A stretch of DNA of 64,000 bases. Source: Bacteroidota bacterium. GTDB taxonomy: Bacteria; Bacteroidota; Ignavibacteria; Ignavibacteriales; Ignavibacteriaceae. The stretch lies in NCBI GenBank assembly GCA_021815365.1, contig JAKAGZ010000003.1, positions 1-64,000 on the forward strand, in the 5' to 3' direction. A model generated the notes under the pieces. It searched no databases and was not told the origin of the DNA. It worked only from the letters and a program-made list of their open reading frames with translations. The translations under genes and the position numbers were made by a program. Below are positions 33,979 through 43,581 of the stretch, piece by piece; position 1 is the first letter of the stretch; the number at the start of each line of letters is the position of its first letter.

Positions 33979-36900
33979 TTAAAATTCAAACTTATATTTT
34001 AAGCCAAGTTCATTTACCATCTGGCTTGTGTTATTTGTCTGTGTTATAGCTTCCTTCCTTTCCAGGCGTAAGAGCAGCTTCTGGAAAAAAGGATACTCAA
34101 TTTTTACATTAGCCCGGCTCAGGTCTGAAAACACATCGGTAGTGCCTCCGAAGCTGTACCTGAAATTATTCACCCTGCCCGAGAGGTTGAATCTTGTATA
34201 AGAGCCAACGCTTCTGAGTTCCACACTTCGGACATAATCTCCGGCATAAGAGTTTAAAAATCCTCCCAGCAAAGACCCGGCTATAGAGGAGGCTGTGCCG
34301 GTAAATGCATTATTTTGTGAGGAGCCGGAGACAAAGCCTCCCTGTTTACCAAGAAACTGACCAGTAACAATAAATGTAACTGCGTCCGAAGCATCTTTTG
34401 TTTTATCAGGAATATCATTTTCAATATTATCCGAACCATAGTAAACAGCAAGATTATTTTCATTCTTTATAAAATTTTTCCCGAGATCTTTTAATGGTCC
34501 CTTTAATTTTAATTTAACAGCAACTTCAACTTCATTAGATGATTTGCTTGAATCTGCTGACGGAGGATAATAATAATTTTTATATGTCGCAACGATATCC
34601 AGATAAGGATTAGTCAGTTCATTTTCAAAACGTAATGATCCTTCTGCCTGAAATGTTTTTGTAAGAAATTCCAGCGTAGAACCTTCAACAAGTTTAAGCT
34701 CACCAACAGCATAAGGATGATCGTTAATACGCTGAAATTTAAAATCACCTTTTAATGCGGTAGTTAATATCTGGTTAAATTCCTGGTCAAGTACAAATGT
34801 GATCTTCGCTTCTTTCTCAATAGAAATACTGATCGAATAATCAAATTTACTTTTCCCGGAGGGCTTTACTCTTACACTTGAGCTTCTCTGCTGTGACAGC
34901 GCAATCAGATTTTCGAACCCTATTTCCCTCTTTCTGGCTGTAGTAGTGTCCGTCGTATATTTGTAAATAAAATTAGCTGCACTGTTCCTGTAACCTCTCT
35001 GTGCCTGTGGTATTGTAAGATCTGCGCTGACTACTGTTATTGGTGCTTTTAAATAGGCACCCGTAGAATCTATTGTAAATTCTGTTTTACCATTTGTAGC
35101 TACAACAAGATCACCATATAAACCCGGGCTTGCAGCCTTAGAGGCTTCACTTAAAATCTTTAACTGTCCATTCAAATAAAACTGAGAAGAAGTCAATTCA
35201 AAATTTTTCAGTGTTGCTCTTCCGCTTCCTGTCATCGAACCGCCGTTTGGCGTTCCCGCTGCATTCTGAACTAATAAACTATCAAGAACAACAGATTGAC
35301 CCGCAAGATTTATCTTTACACCTGCATTATATTCAAGATTATTTGTTTCGGAAATAAAATTTAATCCGTTAATTCTGATAAAGCCATAAGGGTCAGGCTC
35401 TGAAAAGCTGCCCTTAATGTTAAGTCCGGCAAATAGAAATCCGCTCACTTTTTTAAACTGGGGCAGCATATCGCCCAAAATGCTCAGGTTAAATTCTTCA
35501 GCTTTAATTTTCAAATCCATGCTCTTTTCACTCAGCAGCCTTTCCCCGGCGCCGGTAAAAGCAAAATCCATAGGAATATTTCCTGATATTCTTAAAGGAG
35601 TCCTGACTTTAGAGTTAAGTGAATCAAGGAAAAGAATATTCAAGCCCAGGTTTTTATCACGATACTGCCAACTGCTTGTCAAACGTCCCAGCATTTTATT
35701 TTTAAATGAAATGCTGTCAACGTCAAGCTGCATATTTATTTCCGGCTCAGTATAATTTCCATTTATTAATGCTGATAAATTAATATCTGCACCGGGACTA
35801 TTTGCTGCACTCAGCTCTGCGAAATTTGATGCGAGGTCTTTGCCTTTAAAATTGTTAAGAGTAACAAGCAAATTCTGGCTGCCGTTCCTCAATAAATTAC
35901 CTTTAATATTCAAACTCCCCTCGTTTCTGACCATTTGAAAATTTGTAAAATTTATTTCATCATTTGAAACTGAAAATACCAAATTGCCTTTGTTGTGTAT
36001 GTTAAAATCATTGTATATAATTCCAAGCGTATCAAGCACAAAATCTGCTTTGTTTTGTGAAAGATCAATCTGCCCCTGCAGCTTTGCCAGCAGATAATTT
36101 TCTAACCCTCCTGAAAATTTTATGTTGGCTTTGCTCCTGTTAAGCGAGAGGCTGAGCAAAAAATTATGTATATCGCTGCCTGTGAAAACCCTGTTGGTAG
36201 CTAAATTAATTTTAGCAGAAATGTCATCAATGTTTTCGGCATAAAAACTGTTTGAGAGATCAAGACCAAGTTTCATCTTCGAAAGAAAGAAAATATCTTT
36301 CGGTCCCCAGAATTTCAGGTATTCCAGGTTAGTATTTACTGCAATGTGAACGCTGTCGTTTGAGTTATAAATTTTACCGTTGATCTGCCCGTCAATTTCG
36401 AGTTCATTCCTCAGAAAAATAGAGATCAGGTTGAAATCTTTTAATTTAATATTAAATGTAAATCCATTGTCCTGATCCACACTGCTGAATCTTGTAATTG
36501 CCTTTTTGTTTTTCAGCAACTGTGATTTTTTAATGACCGGGCTTGTCGCAAAGCCCCTCAGGTCTCGGCGATCCGTCAGACCTCGGCGGTCTGCCGAGGT
36601 CGACGGACGATCAATCCTGAAAGAAACCGTATCTCTGCCGAGAAGCTGCTGAATTTTATTATCAGAAACACTCGTCAATAAGCCGGCTTCATCTGTAAGC
36701 AAAGAAATTGTTTTGGGAAGCGAGAATTTTCCATTGACAGAAATATCTGCTAAGTCTGATGTGATGTTCAGTGATTTTTGCTCGTTATCCAGGCTCATAA
36801 TATTGAATGTCATTTTACTGCTGTCGATCTTAACATTGTTCATTACCGAATTTGTAACTACCAGGCTGAGGTAGAGATTCATCTTATCCGGGTCGAGGTT

Positions 36901-38592
36901 TTGTCCTGTACCATTCAAATAAAAATTTAAGATGCCGCTGTTGTGCGGGTCATTAAACATCTTAGAATAATCCAGGTTTCTCACTGTGCCTTCAATATCG
37001 TAACCGGGATTTTTTTCATCTGTAAAATCAAAAATGCCGGAGAGACTTGCTGTTGAAGTATCTGAACTGGCTTTTAAATTATATAAAATATTCTTTTTGT
37101 CGGCATTTACTGTCAACCTAAGGCTGTCCATTTTAATCCCGCTGATAACTGAACCATCTGCAGAAATGGAAAGATCTGCTGTGAGATTTTTAGGAGAGGT
37201 GCCGGTTCCTTTTATCTTACCGTAGGTAGTAAGTTTTGTTGATAAACCAAGAATCGGGAGGGCATCGAAATTGAATGTTGAAAAATCAAAGTTATAACTT
37301 GCCAGTGGTTTTTTAAAATTCGCACTGCCTTTTGTATATATATCTCCTGCGCCGGTTTTCAGATAAATTTTTGTTTCAAAATCTAACGGGCTGCCGTCAA
37401 AATTAAGAGTATCTATCTTTATTTGTCCAAGTTTTTCATAATCAGGAACATTTAAGTCCGGCAGCAGCTTAACAATATCCGGCCCATTAATATATGAATT
37501 TAAGAAACTCAGTTTCAGGTTCAGATTTTTTGGTTCATCTAAATTATGGACCCAGCCTTTAGTCTGCAGATGAGTATCAAGATATGTTAGCTCCAGCCCG
37601 CTGATTAAAATATCATTCATCTTTCCTGAAAGATTTGTGGAAACCTCTGCTCTACCTGCCGAATTCCTGAACACTGAAACGAAAGCCCCTAAGTCCTGCA
37701 GATCTATTTCTCCGTCAACATCAGCGGAGACAAAAGATTTTTTTAACTCCGCCGTGCCTGTAGTATCAAAAACATTATAGTTTTTTAACTGTGCAGTAAG
37801 TTTAATTTCAGAACCGCCGGTTTGAATTTTTAAATCCTCTGCAGCAAGCCCTTTTTCATTTACCTTTAGTTTTCCTGAAATATTTTTAATATCAAAATTG
37901 TTCAGGTTAGGGGTAAATGATAATTTATTCAGCTCCGCCTCAAATTCATTATCAGTAATATTTACAGAAGCGCTCAGATCAAGATTTATATTTCTGATTC
38001 TCAAATCGTCCAGGTTCAATGAATCATAATACTCTGTGCTGTTTGATTTTTTATAACTCTGAAGAGTAAAGTTCACATTTTTCAGCGCAAAGTCAGGAGC
38101 TACAATTGTAAAAGGAAATCTGGAATGGGCTGTATCTTCAGGCGCCGGTTTAATTAGCTTGGATAAATTTAGTCTTCCTGTACTGTCTTCAATAAATTTT
38201 ATATCAGCATTGGCAATCTCTGCTTTCCTGATATAAATTTTCTTTAAAAAAATCTCGAGCGGGCTGGTTTTTACTTCTATCTTTTCTGCGTTCAAAAGGG
38301 TATCGCTTTGCATTGTAATAACGGTGTTCCTCAAAGTAAGTGTGGTAAATATTGTCCCCCTCAGTTCGCCGATGGAAAGTTTACCGTTGATTGAATTATT
38401 TACATTATCCACAATGAAGTCTTTAAGGTAATTTCTGAAATATGCAGTCTGGCTGGTCGCAAAAAAAACCATGAACAAAGCAAGCAGCACTATGCCGGAA
38501 TACAGGAATACATTTACTATCCGCTGAAGAAGAGTTCTTTGTTTTCTTCCACGGGTATTATCACCGGGTAATATTTTTTTTCTGCCAAGCAC
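33979..38592 (-). CDS. tamB: TamB-family translocation/assembly protein with an in-frame palindromic insertion
   Basis: 1537 residues: a single N-terminal membrane helix (FLYSGIVLLALFMVFFA), a very long beta-helical repeat region, and the conserved TamB (DUF490) C-terminal domain, about 1170-1537. TamB bridges inner and outer membranes and helps outer-membrane protein insertion or lipid transport. Around residues 659-682 the sequence RPSTSADRRGLTDRRDLRG looks foreign. It is encoded by a GC-rich palindrome (see the separate entry). The protein ends NELGLKYKFEF, with a terminal aromatic as is usual. The hldE genes lie just upstream in the same transcript. Confidence 0.92.
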   Translation of the reverse strand: MLGRKKILPGDNTRGRKQRTLLQRIVNVFLYSGIVLLALFMVFFATSQTAYFRNYLKDFIVDNVNNSINGKLSIGELRGTIFTTLTLRNTVITMQSDTLLNAEKIEVKTSPLEIFLKKIYIRKAEIANADIKFIEDSTGRLNLSKLIKPAPEDTAHSRFPFTIVAPDFALKNVNFTLQSYKKSNSTEYYDSLNLDDLRIRNINLDLSASVNITDNEFEAELNKLSFTPNLNNFDIKNISGKLKVNEKGLAAEDLKIQTGGSEIKLTAQLKNYNVFDTTGTAELKKSFVSADVDGEIDLQDLGAFVSVFRNSAGRAEVSTNLSGKMNDILISGLELTYLDTHLQTKGWVHNLDEPKNLNLKLSFLNSYINGPDIVKLLPDLNVPDYEKLGQIKIDTLNFDGSPLDFETKIYLKTGAGDIYTKGSANFKKPLASYNFDFSTFNFDALPILGLSTKLTTYGKIKGTGTSPKNLTADLSISADGSVISGIKMDSLRLTVNADKKNILYNLKASSDTSTASLSGIFDFTDEKNPGYDIEGTVRNLDYSKMFNDPHNSGILNFYLNGTGQNLDPDKMNLYLSLVVTNSVMNNVKIDSSKMTFNIMSLDNEQKSLNITSDLADISVNGKFSLPKTISLLTDEAGLLTSVSDNKIQQLLGRDTVSFRIDRPSTSADRRGLTDRRDLRGFATSPVIKKSQLLKNKKAITRFSSVDQDNGFTFNIKLKDFNLISIFLRNELEIDGQINGKIYNSNDSVHIAVNTNLEYLKFWGPKDIFFLSKMKLGLDLSNSFYAENIDDISAKINLATNRVFTGSDIHNFLLSLSLNRSKANIKFSGGLENYLLAKLQGQIDLSQNKADFVLDTLGIIYNDFNIHNKGNLVFSVSNDEINFTNFQMVRNEGSLNIKGNLLRNGSQNLLVTLNNFKGKDLASNFAELSAANSPGADINLSALINGNYTEPEINMQLDVDSISFKNKMLGRLTSSWQYRDKNLGLNILFLDSLNSKVRTPLRISGNIPMDFAFTGAGERLLSEKSMDLKIKAEEFNLSILGDMLPQFKKVSGFLFAGLNIKGSFSEPDPYGFIRINGLNFISETNNLEYNAGVKINLAGQSVVLDSLLVQNAAGTPNGGSMTGSGRATLKNFELTSSQFYLNGQLKILSEASKAASPGLYGDLVVATNGKTEFTIDSTGAYLKAPITVVSADLTIPQAQRGYRNSAANFIYKYTTDTTTARKREIGFENLIALSQQRSSSVRVKPSGKSKFDYSISISIEKEAKITFVLDQEFNQILTTALKGDFKFQRINDHPYAVGELKLVEGSTLEFLTKTFQAEGSLRFENELTNPYLDIVATYKNYYYPPSADSSKSSNEVEVAVKLKLKGPLKDLGKNFIKNENNLAVYYGSDNIENDIPDKTKDASDAVTFIVTGQFLGKQGGFVSGSSQNNAFTGTASSIAGSLLGGFLNSYAGDYVRSVELRSVGSYTRFNLSGRVNNFRYSFGGTTDVFSDLSRANVKIEYPFFQKLLLRLERKEAITQTNNTSQMVNELGLKYKFEF
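36560..36612. repeat. GC-rich palindromic element inside tamB
   Basis: GACCTCGGC (36579-36587), loop GGTCT, GCCGAGGTC (36593-36601). The stem extends by TCCGTC (36572-36577) with GACGGA (36602-36607), interrupted by one bulged A. A related GGTCTCGGCGATCC lies immediately to the left. The composition contrasts sharply with the AT-rich gene. It keeps the tamB frame open and encodes an Arg/Asp-rich stretch. Confidence 0.75.
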
Positions 38593-38608
38593 CTGCAGCC
38601 ATTACTAT

Positions 38609-39091
38609 TTATTTTTCTCTGTACCTGCTGAGAATAGTCTGAATAATTTTTGAAGTTGACTGATCATTAACAAATTTTATCGTTTTTACTTCTCCGCCGT
38701 TCTTAATAACAGTTTCCCTGCCGACAATTTTTTCAATATCCCAATCCTCGCCTTTAACAAGAACATCAGGAATTATTTCGTCAATAAGGCTCGCAGGGGT
38801 TTCTTCATCAAAAAAGACAACATAATCAACCGGCTTCAGACTTGAAATTATGACCGCCCTGTTCTTTTCATCTACTATCGGTCTTTTATCGCCTTTAATT
38901 TTATTAACAGACTTATCACTGTTCAGCCCAACGATTAAAACATCTCCCAGTTCTTTTGACTTAGTCAAATAATCAACGTGTCCGGAATGTAAAATATCAA
39001 AACAGCCGTTAGTAAAAACAACTTTTTTATTTTCTGACCGAAGCCTCTTTCTTATTTTTACGATCTCTTCCCTGGTTTTTAATTCTTTCAT
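38609..39091 (-). CDS. hldE: D-glycero-beta-D-manno-heptose 1-phosphate adenylyltransferase (HldE C-domain as separate gene)
   Basis: 160 residues of the nucleotidyltransferase alpha/beta phosphodiesterase fold: KVVFTNGCFDILHSGHVDYL (HxGH type motif), KIKGDKRPIVDEKNRAVIIS, and VDYVVFFDEETP. It matches the RfaE domain II that makes ADP-heptose precursor from heptose 1-phosphate for LPS core synthesis. In E. coli it is fused to the kinase; here the kinase is the separate gene 2 bp upstream. Cytoplasmic. Gene symbol by homology to the C-terminal domain only. Confidence 0.9.
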   Translation of the reverse strand: MKELKTREEIVKIRKRLRSENKKVVFTNGCFDILHSGHVDYLTKSKELGDVLIVGLNSDKSVNKIKGDKRPIVDEKNRAVIISSLKPVDYVVFFDEETPASLIDEIIPDVLVKGEDWDIEKIVGRETVIKNGGEVKTIKFVNDQSTSKIIQTILSRYREK

Positions 39092-39093
39092 TT

Positions 39094-40086
39094 TTATAAT
39101 TCTTCTATTATTGTGCTGAACAGCCTGTCAATTTCAATCGGAACAATTCCAACTTCTTCACAAACTATACCGCCGGCATAATTAGCCAGGTAAGATGCTT
39201 CAAGAATATCCGCGCCTGCAGCGAGCGCCATTGTTAAAGTAGAAATTACAGTATCGCCTGCACCGGAAACGTCTGCAACTTTCCTGGCTTTTGTAGGCAT
39301 CTTTTTAAGGTCTTTCCCTTTTTCGAAAACAGCAATCCCATCTTCGCCGAGAGTTAACAATACATTTTCTGCATTTAGTTTTTCCAGTATTTTTTTACCT
39401 GCAGCCGATACATCTTCATCTGTCCTGATCTTCATTCCCAGAACATCTTCAGCCTCTTTCCTGTTCGGCTTGAACACTGTTACATTTTTATAATTAAAAA
39501 AATTATTGAACTTAGGATCCACTGTGATCAGAATTTTATTCTGGTTTGCAAGCCGGATGACAGTTTCAATCAATGCCGGGGTTAAAACTCCTTTGTTATA
39601 ATCCTGGAGGATTATCCCGTCAAAATTTTTAATGTTCTTTTCTATATAATCAAAAATTTTTGCCTGGCTTTTTCCGTTCAGATATTCTTTACTTTCTTTG
39701 TCAATTCTTACAACGTGCTGGTTATCAGCGATAACTCTTGTTTTTGCTGTTGTTGGTCTTTCTTCGTCAACGATTATACCGTCATCGGGAATTTTTGATT
39801 CATTTACAAGCGAGGTAAAAATCGTTCCGTAATTATCATAACCAATTACACCTACCGGATAGGGAATCCCTCCTAATTTTAAAATATTGAGCGCAACATT
39901 AGCAGCGCCGCCGAACCTGTAAAATTCGTTTCCTACTTCGACAATCGGGACGGGGGCTTCGGGGGAAATTCTTTTGACGTCGCCCCAGAAATAACAGTCG
40001 AGCATCATGTCGCCGACAACGGCGATTTTTCGGTCTTTAAATTTATTTTTAAGGTCGTTAAGTCTTTCTAATGAAATATCTACCAT
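39094..40086 (-). CDS. hldE: D-glycero-beta-D-manno-heptose-7-phosphate kinase (HldE N-domain as separate gene)
   Basis: 330 residues of the PfkB sugar kinase fold: IAVVGDMMLDCYFWGDVKRISPEAPVP at the start, the PfkB signature DVSGAGDTVISTL near residue 265, and FDGIILQDYNKGVLTP. It phosphorylates sedoheptulose-derived D-glycero-manno-heptose 7-phosphate to the 1,7-bisphosphate in LPS inner-core heptose synthesis. The adenylyltransferase follows after 2 bp. Just upstream is the toxin-antitoxin pair, whose insertion separates this gene from the lipid A cluster. Confidence 0.92.
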   Translation of the reverse strand: MVDISLERLNDLKNKFKDRKIAVVGDMMLDCYFWGDVKRISPEAPVPIVEVGNEFYRFGGAANVALNILKLGGIPYPVGVIGYDNYGTIFTSLVNESKIPDDGIIVDEERPTTAKTRVIADNQHVVRIDKESKEYLNGKSQAKIFDYIEKNIKNFDGIILQDYNKGVLTPALIETVIRLANQNKILITVDPKFNNFFNYKNVTVFKPNRKEAEDVLGMKIRTDEDVSAAGKKILEKLNAENVLLTLGEDGIAVFEKGKDLKKMPTKARKVADVSGAGDTVISTLTMALAAGADILEASYLANYAGGIVCEEVGIVPIEIDRLFSTIIEEL

Positions 40087-40147
40087 ATTAATGCCGGAAA
40101 TAAAATTATTGTGAACTAGGGTAATAAGAAATTCTATATGATGTCCG

Positions 40148-40438
40148 CTAATGAGAGCTAGGTCGTTTTCCCGGATCCTGTCTGTTATCGTACACAGAAT
40201 GTATTATAATTTCTTTGCCTTCAATGGAGTAGAATATAGAAAATGGAAATCTCCTCGTAAGACACCTACGGAATTTAGAATAACAAATATTGTACATTTC
40301 AGGAAATATACGTATGTCTTTTACAGTTACTTCAACGCAATCTAAGAATTCATAACCAAGTCCGCGTCTTTGTTTTTCATACCATTCAAAAGCAATTTCT
40401 AAATCATTCCTGGCTCTATCTGTATAGTAAAGCTTCAC
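40148..40438 (-). CDS. ParE/RelE-type toxin
   Basis: 96 residues with the RelE/ParE pattern: YYTDRARNDLEIAFEWYEKQRRGLGYEFLDCVE near the start, RCLTRRFPFSIFYSIEGKEIIIHSVYDNRQDP at the end. Plasmid-stabilisation-type proteins with this wording inhibit gyrase or cleave mRNA; which it does cannot be read here. The start overlaps the antitoxin stop by 4 nt (ATGA). The pair sits between heptose and propeller genes. Confidence 0.88.
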   Translation of the reverse strand: MKLYYTDRARNDLEIAFEWYEKQRRGLGYEFLDCVEVTVKDIRIFPEMYNICYSKFRRCLTRRFPFSIFYSIEGKEIIIHSVYDNRQDPGKRPSSH

Positions 40439-40662
40439 TTATGTTTTTCTCTGAGTTCATTATGCACTTTTTTCCATTCGTGCAAACCCGTCTTTCCTTC
40501 TTTAAACTCTTCATATCTTTTATCCAGCTCAATTTTCTGCCATTCAGGTAATGGTAATTCTGAATTACTCCGGGCAATTGAATCCCAGATATCTTCAACA
40601 AGTATTAGCTTTTCAGACAAATCAAGTTTTTCTATATTTTTCAGGACCTCGACTTTGCTCAT
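40435..40662 (-). CDS. Addiction-module antitoxin (Unstab_antitox family)
   Basis: 75 residues: EKLDLSEKLILVEDIWDSIARSN then LPLPEWQKIELDKRYEEFKEG, the typical short alpha-helical addiction-module protein partnered with ParE-like toxins. The charged C-terminus wraps the toxin in studied relatives. The ATG is preceded by GAGGTGAATA, a fair RBS. It is first in the two-gene operon. Confidence 0.88.
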   Translation of the reverse strand: MSKVEVLKNIEKLDLSEKLILVEDIWDSIARSNSELPLPEWQKIELDKRYEEFKEGKTGLHEWKKVHNELREKHK

Positions 40663-40833
40663 TATTCACCTCTAAACAAATGAATCAAATTTTTACAGAT
40701 CAAGATAATGATAAAATAAATATCGGGAAAGGAAGAATAGTTGAAGTTTTTAACCTGAAAAATTGAATGATAGTTAATTTAATAACTGCTGCTAGCATTA
40801 ATATGAAAAAGGTTTTACCAGCTTAGCTGGTAA

Positions 40834-41952
40834 TTAATTCTTCCCTTTTTTACTTTTTATTAACCTTGCATCTTTTTTAAGCGCCCAGTGTGCAAGCGGG
40901 TTATCAATTTTTACCCTGTACAGCCCGTTATCCGTGCCTATCCACATTGATGTTCCATCAAAATATAAACTAAGCACCTGCCGGGAATTTAAGTCAACTG
41001 AATTAAAATCCAGCGGCGTTACTTTTTCAGTAAGCCTGTCAATTAAAGCCAAACCGCGCCCAAAATCTTTTTTATCTTCACTGCTGAATGTGTAAACCCC
41101 CGCCCATATTTTATTCCCTGTTCTTGCGAGACAGTAAATGCCGTTGCCAGCAAGCCCGTTTCTTTTTGAAATTCTGTCCCACTCTAATTTCATGTCAAAC
41201 CTGTACACGCCGCCGATATTAAAATGCGGGTGGTCTTTGGTAATAAATTCATCTGTTGCAAACCAGATAAAATTTTTGTCAAACAAAATATCCGGAACAG
41301 AAACAGCATCACCTTCTCCGTTAAAATTATTTCCTTTGTTATTCAGATATCTCCAGGCTGACTGATTCTCAAAATTTTTTGACTTATCATAAATATGAAC
41401 GCCGGATTCAGTGCCGAACCAGACTAGACTGTCTCCATCCAGCTTTATGGTTTTAATATTATTTGTTTTGCTGTCATTGTTCTGAGTAAGATCAATGTCT
41501 TTATACTGATTTCTTTTTACGTCGAGCCTTGTCAGATTTTTAAATCTTCCTATCCACAAAACATCCTGCGAAGGGTCAAAGCACAATGCACGTATCCAGT
41601 TGCCAAGCTCCCCGCCTTGCGCAAATTTTCGTTTTCTCCACTGGTTCCTGTTTATATCATAAATAAATAATCCTTCAACAGTACCTGCCCACAAATAATT
41701 TTTATTTACTGCTATCGCATAAAAAAAATCCGAGTCTGAATTTTGATTTTTTGTAGAAAAGTTGAACCACTTATGATCTTTGATTGAATAACGGTAAATC
41801 CCCTGCCCGTAAGTAGCAAACCAGATATAATTTCCCTCGCTCTGAATCGCCGTAATCATTGCGCCATCAAGGTGGGATTCGGTCTCAATTTGTGAATAGG
41901 CTGCTGAAAAAAGGGAAAGAAACAATACAGTGGTAATGAGAATTTTCTTCAT
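40834..41952 (-). CDS. Secreted beta-propeller protein (two-component regulator propeller-like)
   Basis: 372 residues from the ATG at 41952. It starts with the signal peptide MKKILITTVLFLSLFSAAYSQ; the frame continues 11 codons upstream but without signal character. Propeller repeats of the kind found in hybrid two-component sensor proteins recur: ITAIQSEGNYIWFATYGQGIYRY, NYLWAGTVEGLFIYD, SLVWFGTESGVHIYDKS and SMWIGTDNGLYRVK. Repeats of W-F/I-G/A-T-x-G-x-Y are typical. No kinase domain follows. Probably a periplasmic or surface binding protein. It lies after panB, 36 bp downstream. Confidence 0.78.
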   Translation of the reverse strand: MKKILITTVLFLSLFSAAYSQIETESHLDGAMITAIQSEGNYIWFATYGQGIYRYSIKDHKWFNFSTKNQNSDSDFFYAIAVNKNYLWAGTVEGLFIYDINRNQWRKRKFAQGGELGNWIRALCFDPSQDVLWIGRFKNLTRLDVKRNQYKDIDLTQNNDSKTNNIKTIKLDGDSLVWFGTESGVHIYDKSKNFENQSAWRYLNNKGNNFNGEGDAVSVPDILFDKNFIWFATDEFITKDHPHFNIGGVYRFDMKLEWDRISKRNGLAGNGIYCLARTGNKIWAGVYTFSSEDKKDFGRGLALIDRLTEKVTPLDFNSVDLNSRQVLSLYFDGTSMWIGTDNGLYRVKIDNPLAHWALKKDARLIKSKKGKN

Positions 41953-41988
41953 CTTAAAATTAATTACAGTAAAGAATAAGATCACACT

Positions 41989-42804
41989 TCAATAACTTTC
42001 TTCGTTTGAAGGAAATCTTACAGCTTTAATATCCTCGATATATGATTTAACAGCTTTTGTGATTTCATCAGCTAAATTTGCATACAGTCTCACAAATCTC
42101 GGATGAAAATCCACATTCAGTCCGAGCATATCCGGCGTAACGAGAATTTGCCCGTCACAATAAATACCAGCACCGATGCCGATGGTCGGGATGTTAATTG
42201 ATTCAGTAATCTCTTTAGCTAGTGCAGCGGGAATTTTTTCAAGCACAATTGAAAAAGCTCCGGCATCCGCAACAGCTTTTGCATCTTTCAGTATTTCGCT
42301 GCCCTCTTCTTTGGTTCTGCCTCTTTCCCTGTAGCTGCCGAACTGATGTATGCTCTGCGGAGTAAGTCCAATGTGCCCCATTACAGGTATCCCGGCTTCG
42401 GTAATTTTACTTATTGTTTCTGCGATTCTTTCGCCGCCCTCCAGCTTAACTCCGCCTGCTGAAGTTTCCTTCATAATTCTTCCCGCATTACGAAAGCCCT
42501 CATCCACACTAAGCTGGTAAGACATAAAAGGCATATCAACTACAACCATTGCACGGTTCACGCCTTTTGTAACTGCTTTTGTGTGATAGATCATTTCATC
42601 CATTGTAACGGGCAAAGTCGTTTCGTTTCCCTGGAAGACATTGCCCAACGAATCACCGACAAGCACAAGATCAATTCCTGCTTCATCAAGAATTTTTGCC
42701 GTAATAAAATCGTATGCTGTTAGTGCAGTGATCTTTATTCCTTTTTTCTTAAGGAGCTGAAAAGTCTTGGTCGTTACACGTTTGATCTCTTTTTCAGTAC
42801 TCAT
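41989..42804 (-). CDS. panB: 3-methyl-2-oxobutanoate hydroxymethyltransferase
   Basis: 271 residues. PanB motifs are [62 protein letters not shown] and [17 protein letters not shown]. The enzyme transfers a hydroxymethyl group from methylene-THF to alpha-ketoisovalerate, the first step of pantothenate and CoA synthesis. Cytoplasmic. It follows the lipoate ligase gene by 18 bp in the same direction. No panC or panD is nearby. Confidence 0.96.
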   Translation of the reverse strand: MSTEKEIKRVTTKTFQLLKKKGIKITALTAYDFITAKILDEAGIDLVLVGDSLGNVFQGNETTLPVTMDEMIYHTKAVTKGVNRAMVVVDMPFMSYQLSVDEGFRNAGRIMKETSAGGVKLEGGERIAETISKITEAGIPVMGHIGLTPQSIHQFGSYRERGRTKEEGSEILKDAKAVADAGAFSIVLEKIPAALAKEITESINIPTIGIGAGIYCDGQILVTPDMLGLNVDFHPRFVRLYANLADEITKAVKSYIEDIKAVRFPSNEESY

Positions 42805-42822
42805 TTGATTCTCTTTAAATTG

Positions 42823-43581
42823 TTAAAGTACAGTTTCTGGTTCCGGGTTTAAAAATCTTTCAAACTTAACGTTATAATTTTTTTCAAAGCCATTAACGAT
42901 AGCACAGCATAATTCTGGATAATCAATCTCTTCATTCAGCACAGTCTGAAGGTCGGTTGTCGTACTGATCATCTCTGCTTTTATTGATTCAGAATCATTC
43001 GTATCTGAATTTAAATAATCCACTATCTTCAGGTGATATGAGCCGCAGAGGATTGACCCGTGCTGAAGAATAGTATTCCCGATTTTTCTTTGAGCGCTTC
43101 CAACTAATTTTTTTCCGTCATATTTCAACTCGCTCTTTGCCGAAACAGCAAAACAGATTTTACTCTTTTCCTCTTTATAAAATTGGGGGAAGTCAGGCTG
43201 CCGGTCTTCCATCTCAACTTTGTTTAATAGCGGATTATAAATTTTCAAGCCTTCGAGCAAGGCAAGATTTATTTCCCTGTAAATATTTCTTGCAGATACA
43301 TTGAAGGAAACAGGAAGAACAACCGAATATGTTATTTCTTCTGAATGAAGAATTGCTCTGCCGCCTGTTGGTCTTTTCACAATATCAATATTATCTGCAG
43401 CGGCTCTTTCAAGATTCACAGAGTCAAAACTCTGGTTAGCTCCCAGCGAAATGCAGTAAGGTTTCCATCTGTATAGGCGCAGTACTGCCTCATCGCTCCC
43501 GATACTCCTTGCAAGCTCAAGATCATAATCCATATTGAACCTGCCTGAATTAAAACCTGTATTTATAAATCGCCATTTCAT
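42823..43581 (-). CDS. Lipoate-protein ligase / octanoyltransferase family protein
   Basis: 252 residues of the biotin/lipoate A/B ligase fold: FNMDYDLELARSIGSDEAVLRLYRWKPYCISLGANQ, then KRPTGGRAILHSEEITYSVVLP (the RRxTGGxxxxH motif) and KLVGSAQRKIGNTILQHGSIL with the conserved Lys. These enzymes attach lipoate or octanoate to 2-oxoacid dehydrogenases and the glycine cleavage H protein. LplA and LipM/LipL cannot be told apart without comparison. The start overlaps the lpxA stop by 4 nt. Confidence 0.9.
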   Translation of the reverse strand: MKWRFINTGFNSGRFNMDYDLELARSIGSDEAVLRLYRWKPYCISLGANQSFDSVNLERAAADNIDIVKRPTGGRAILHSEEITYSVVLPVSFNVSARNIYREINLALLEGLKIYNPLLNKVEMEDRQPDFPQFYKEEKSKICFAVSAKSELKYDGKKLVGSAQRKIGNTILQHGSILCGSYHLKIVDYLNSDTNDSESIKAEMISTTTDLQTVLNEEIDYPELCCAIVNGFEKNYNVKFERFLNPEPETVL

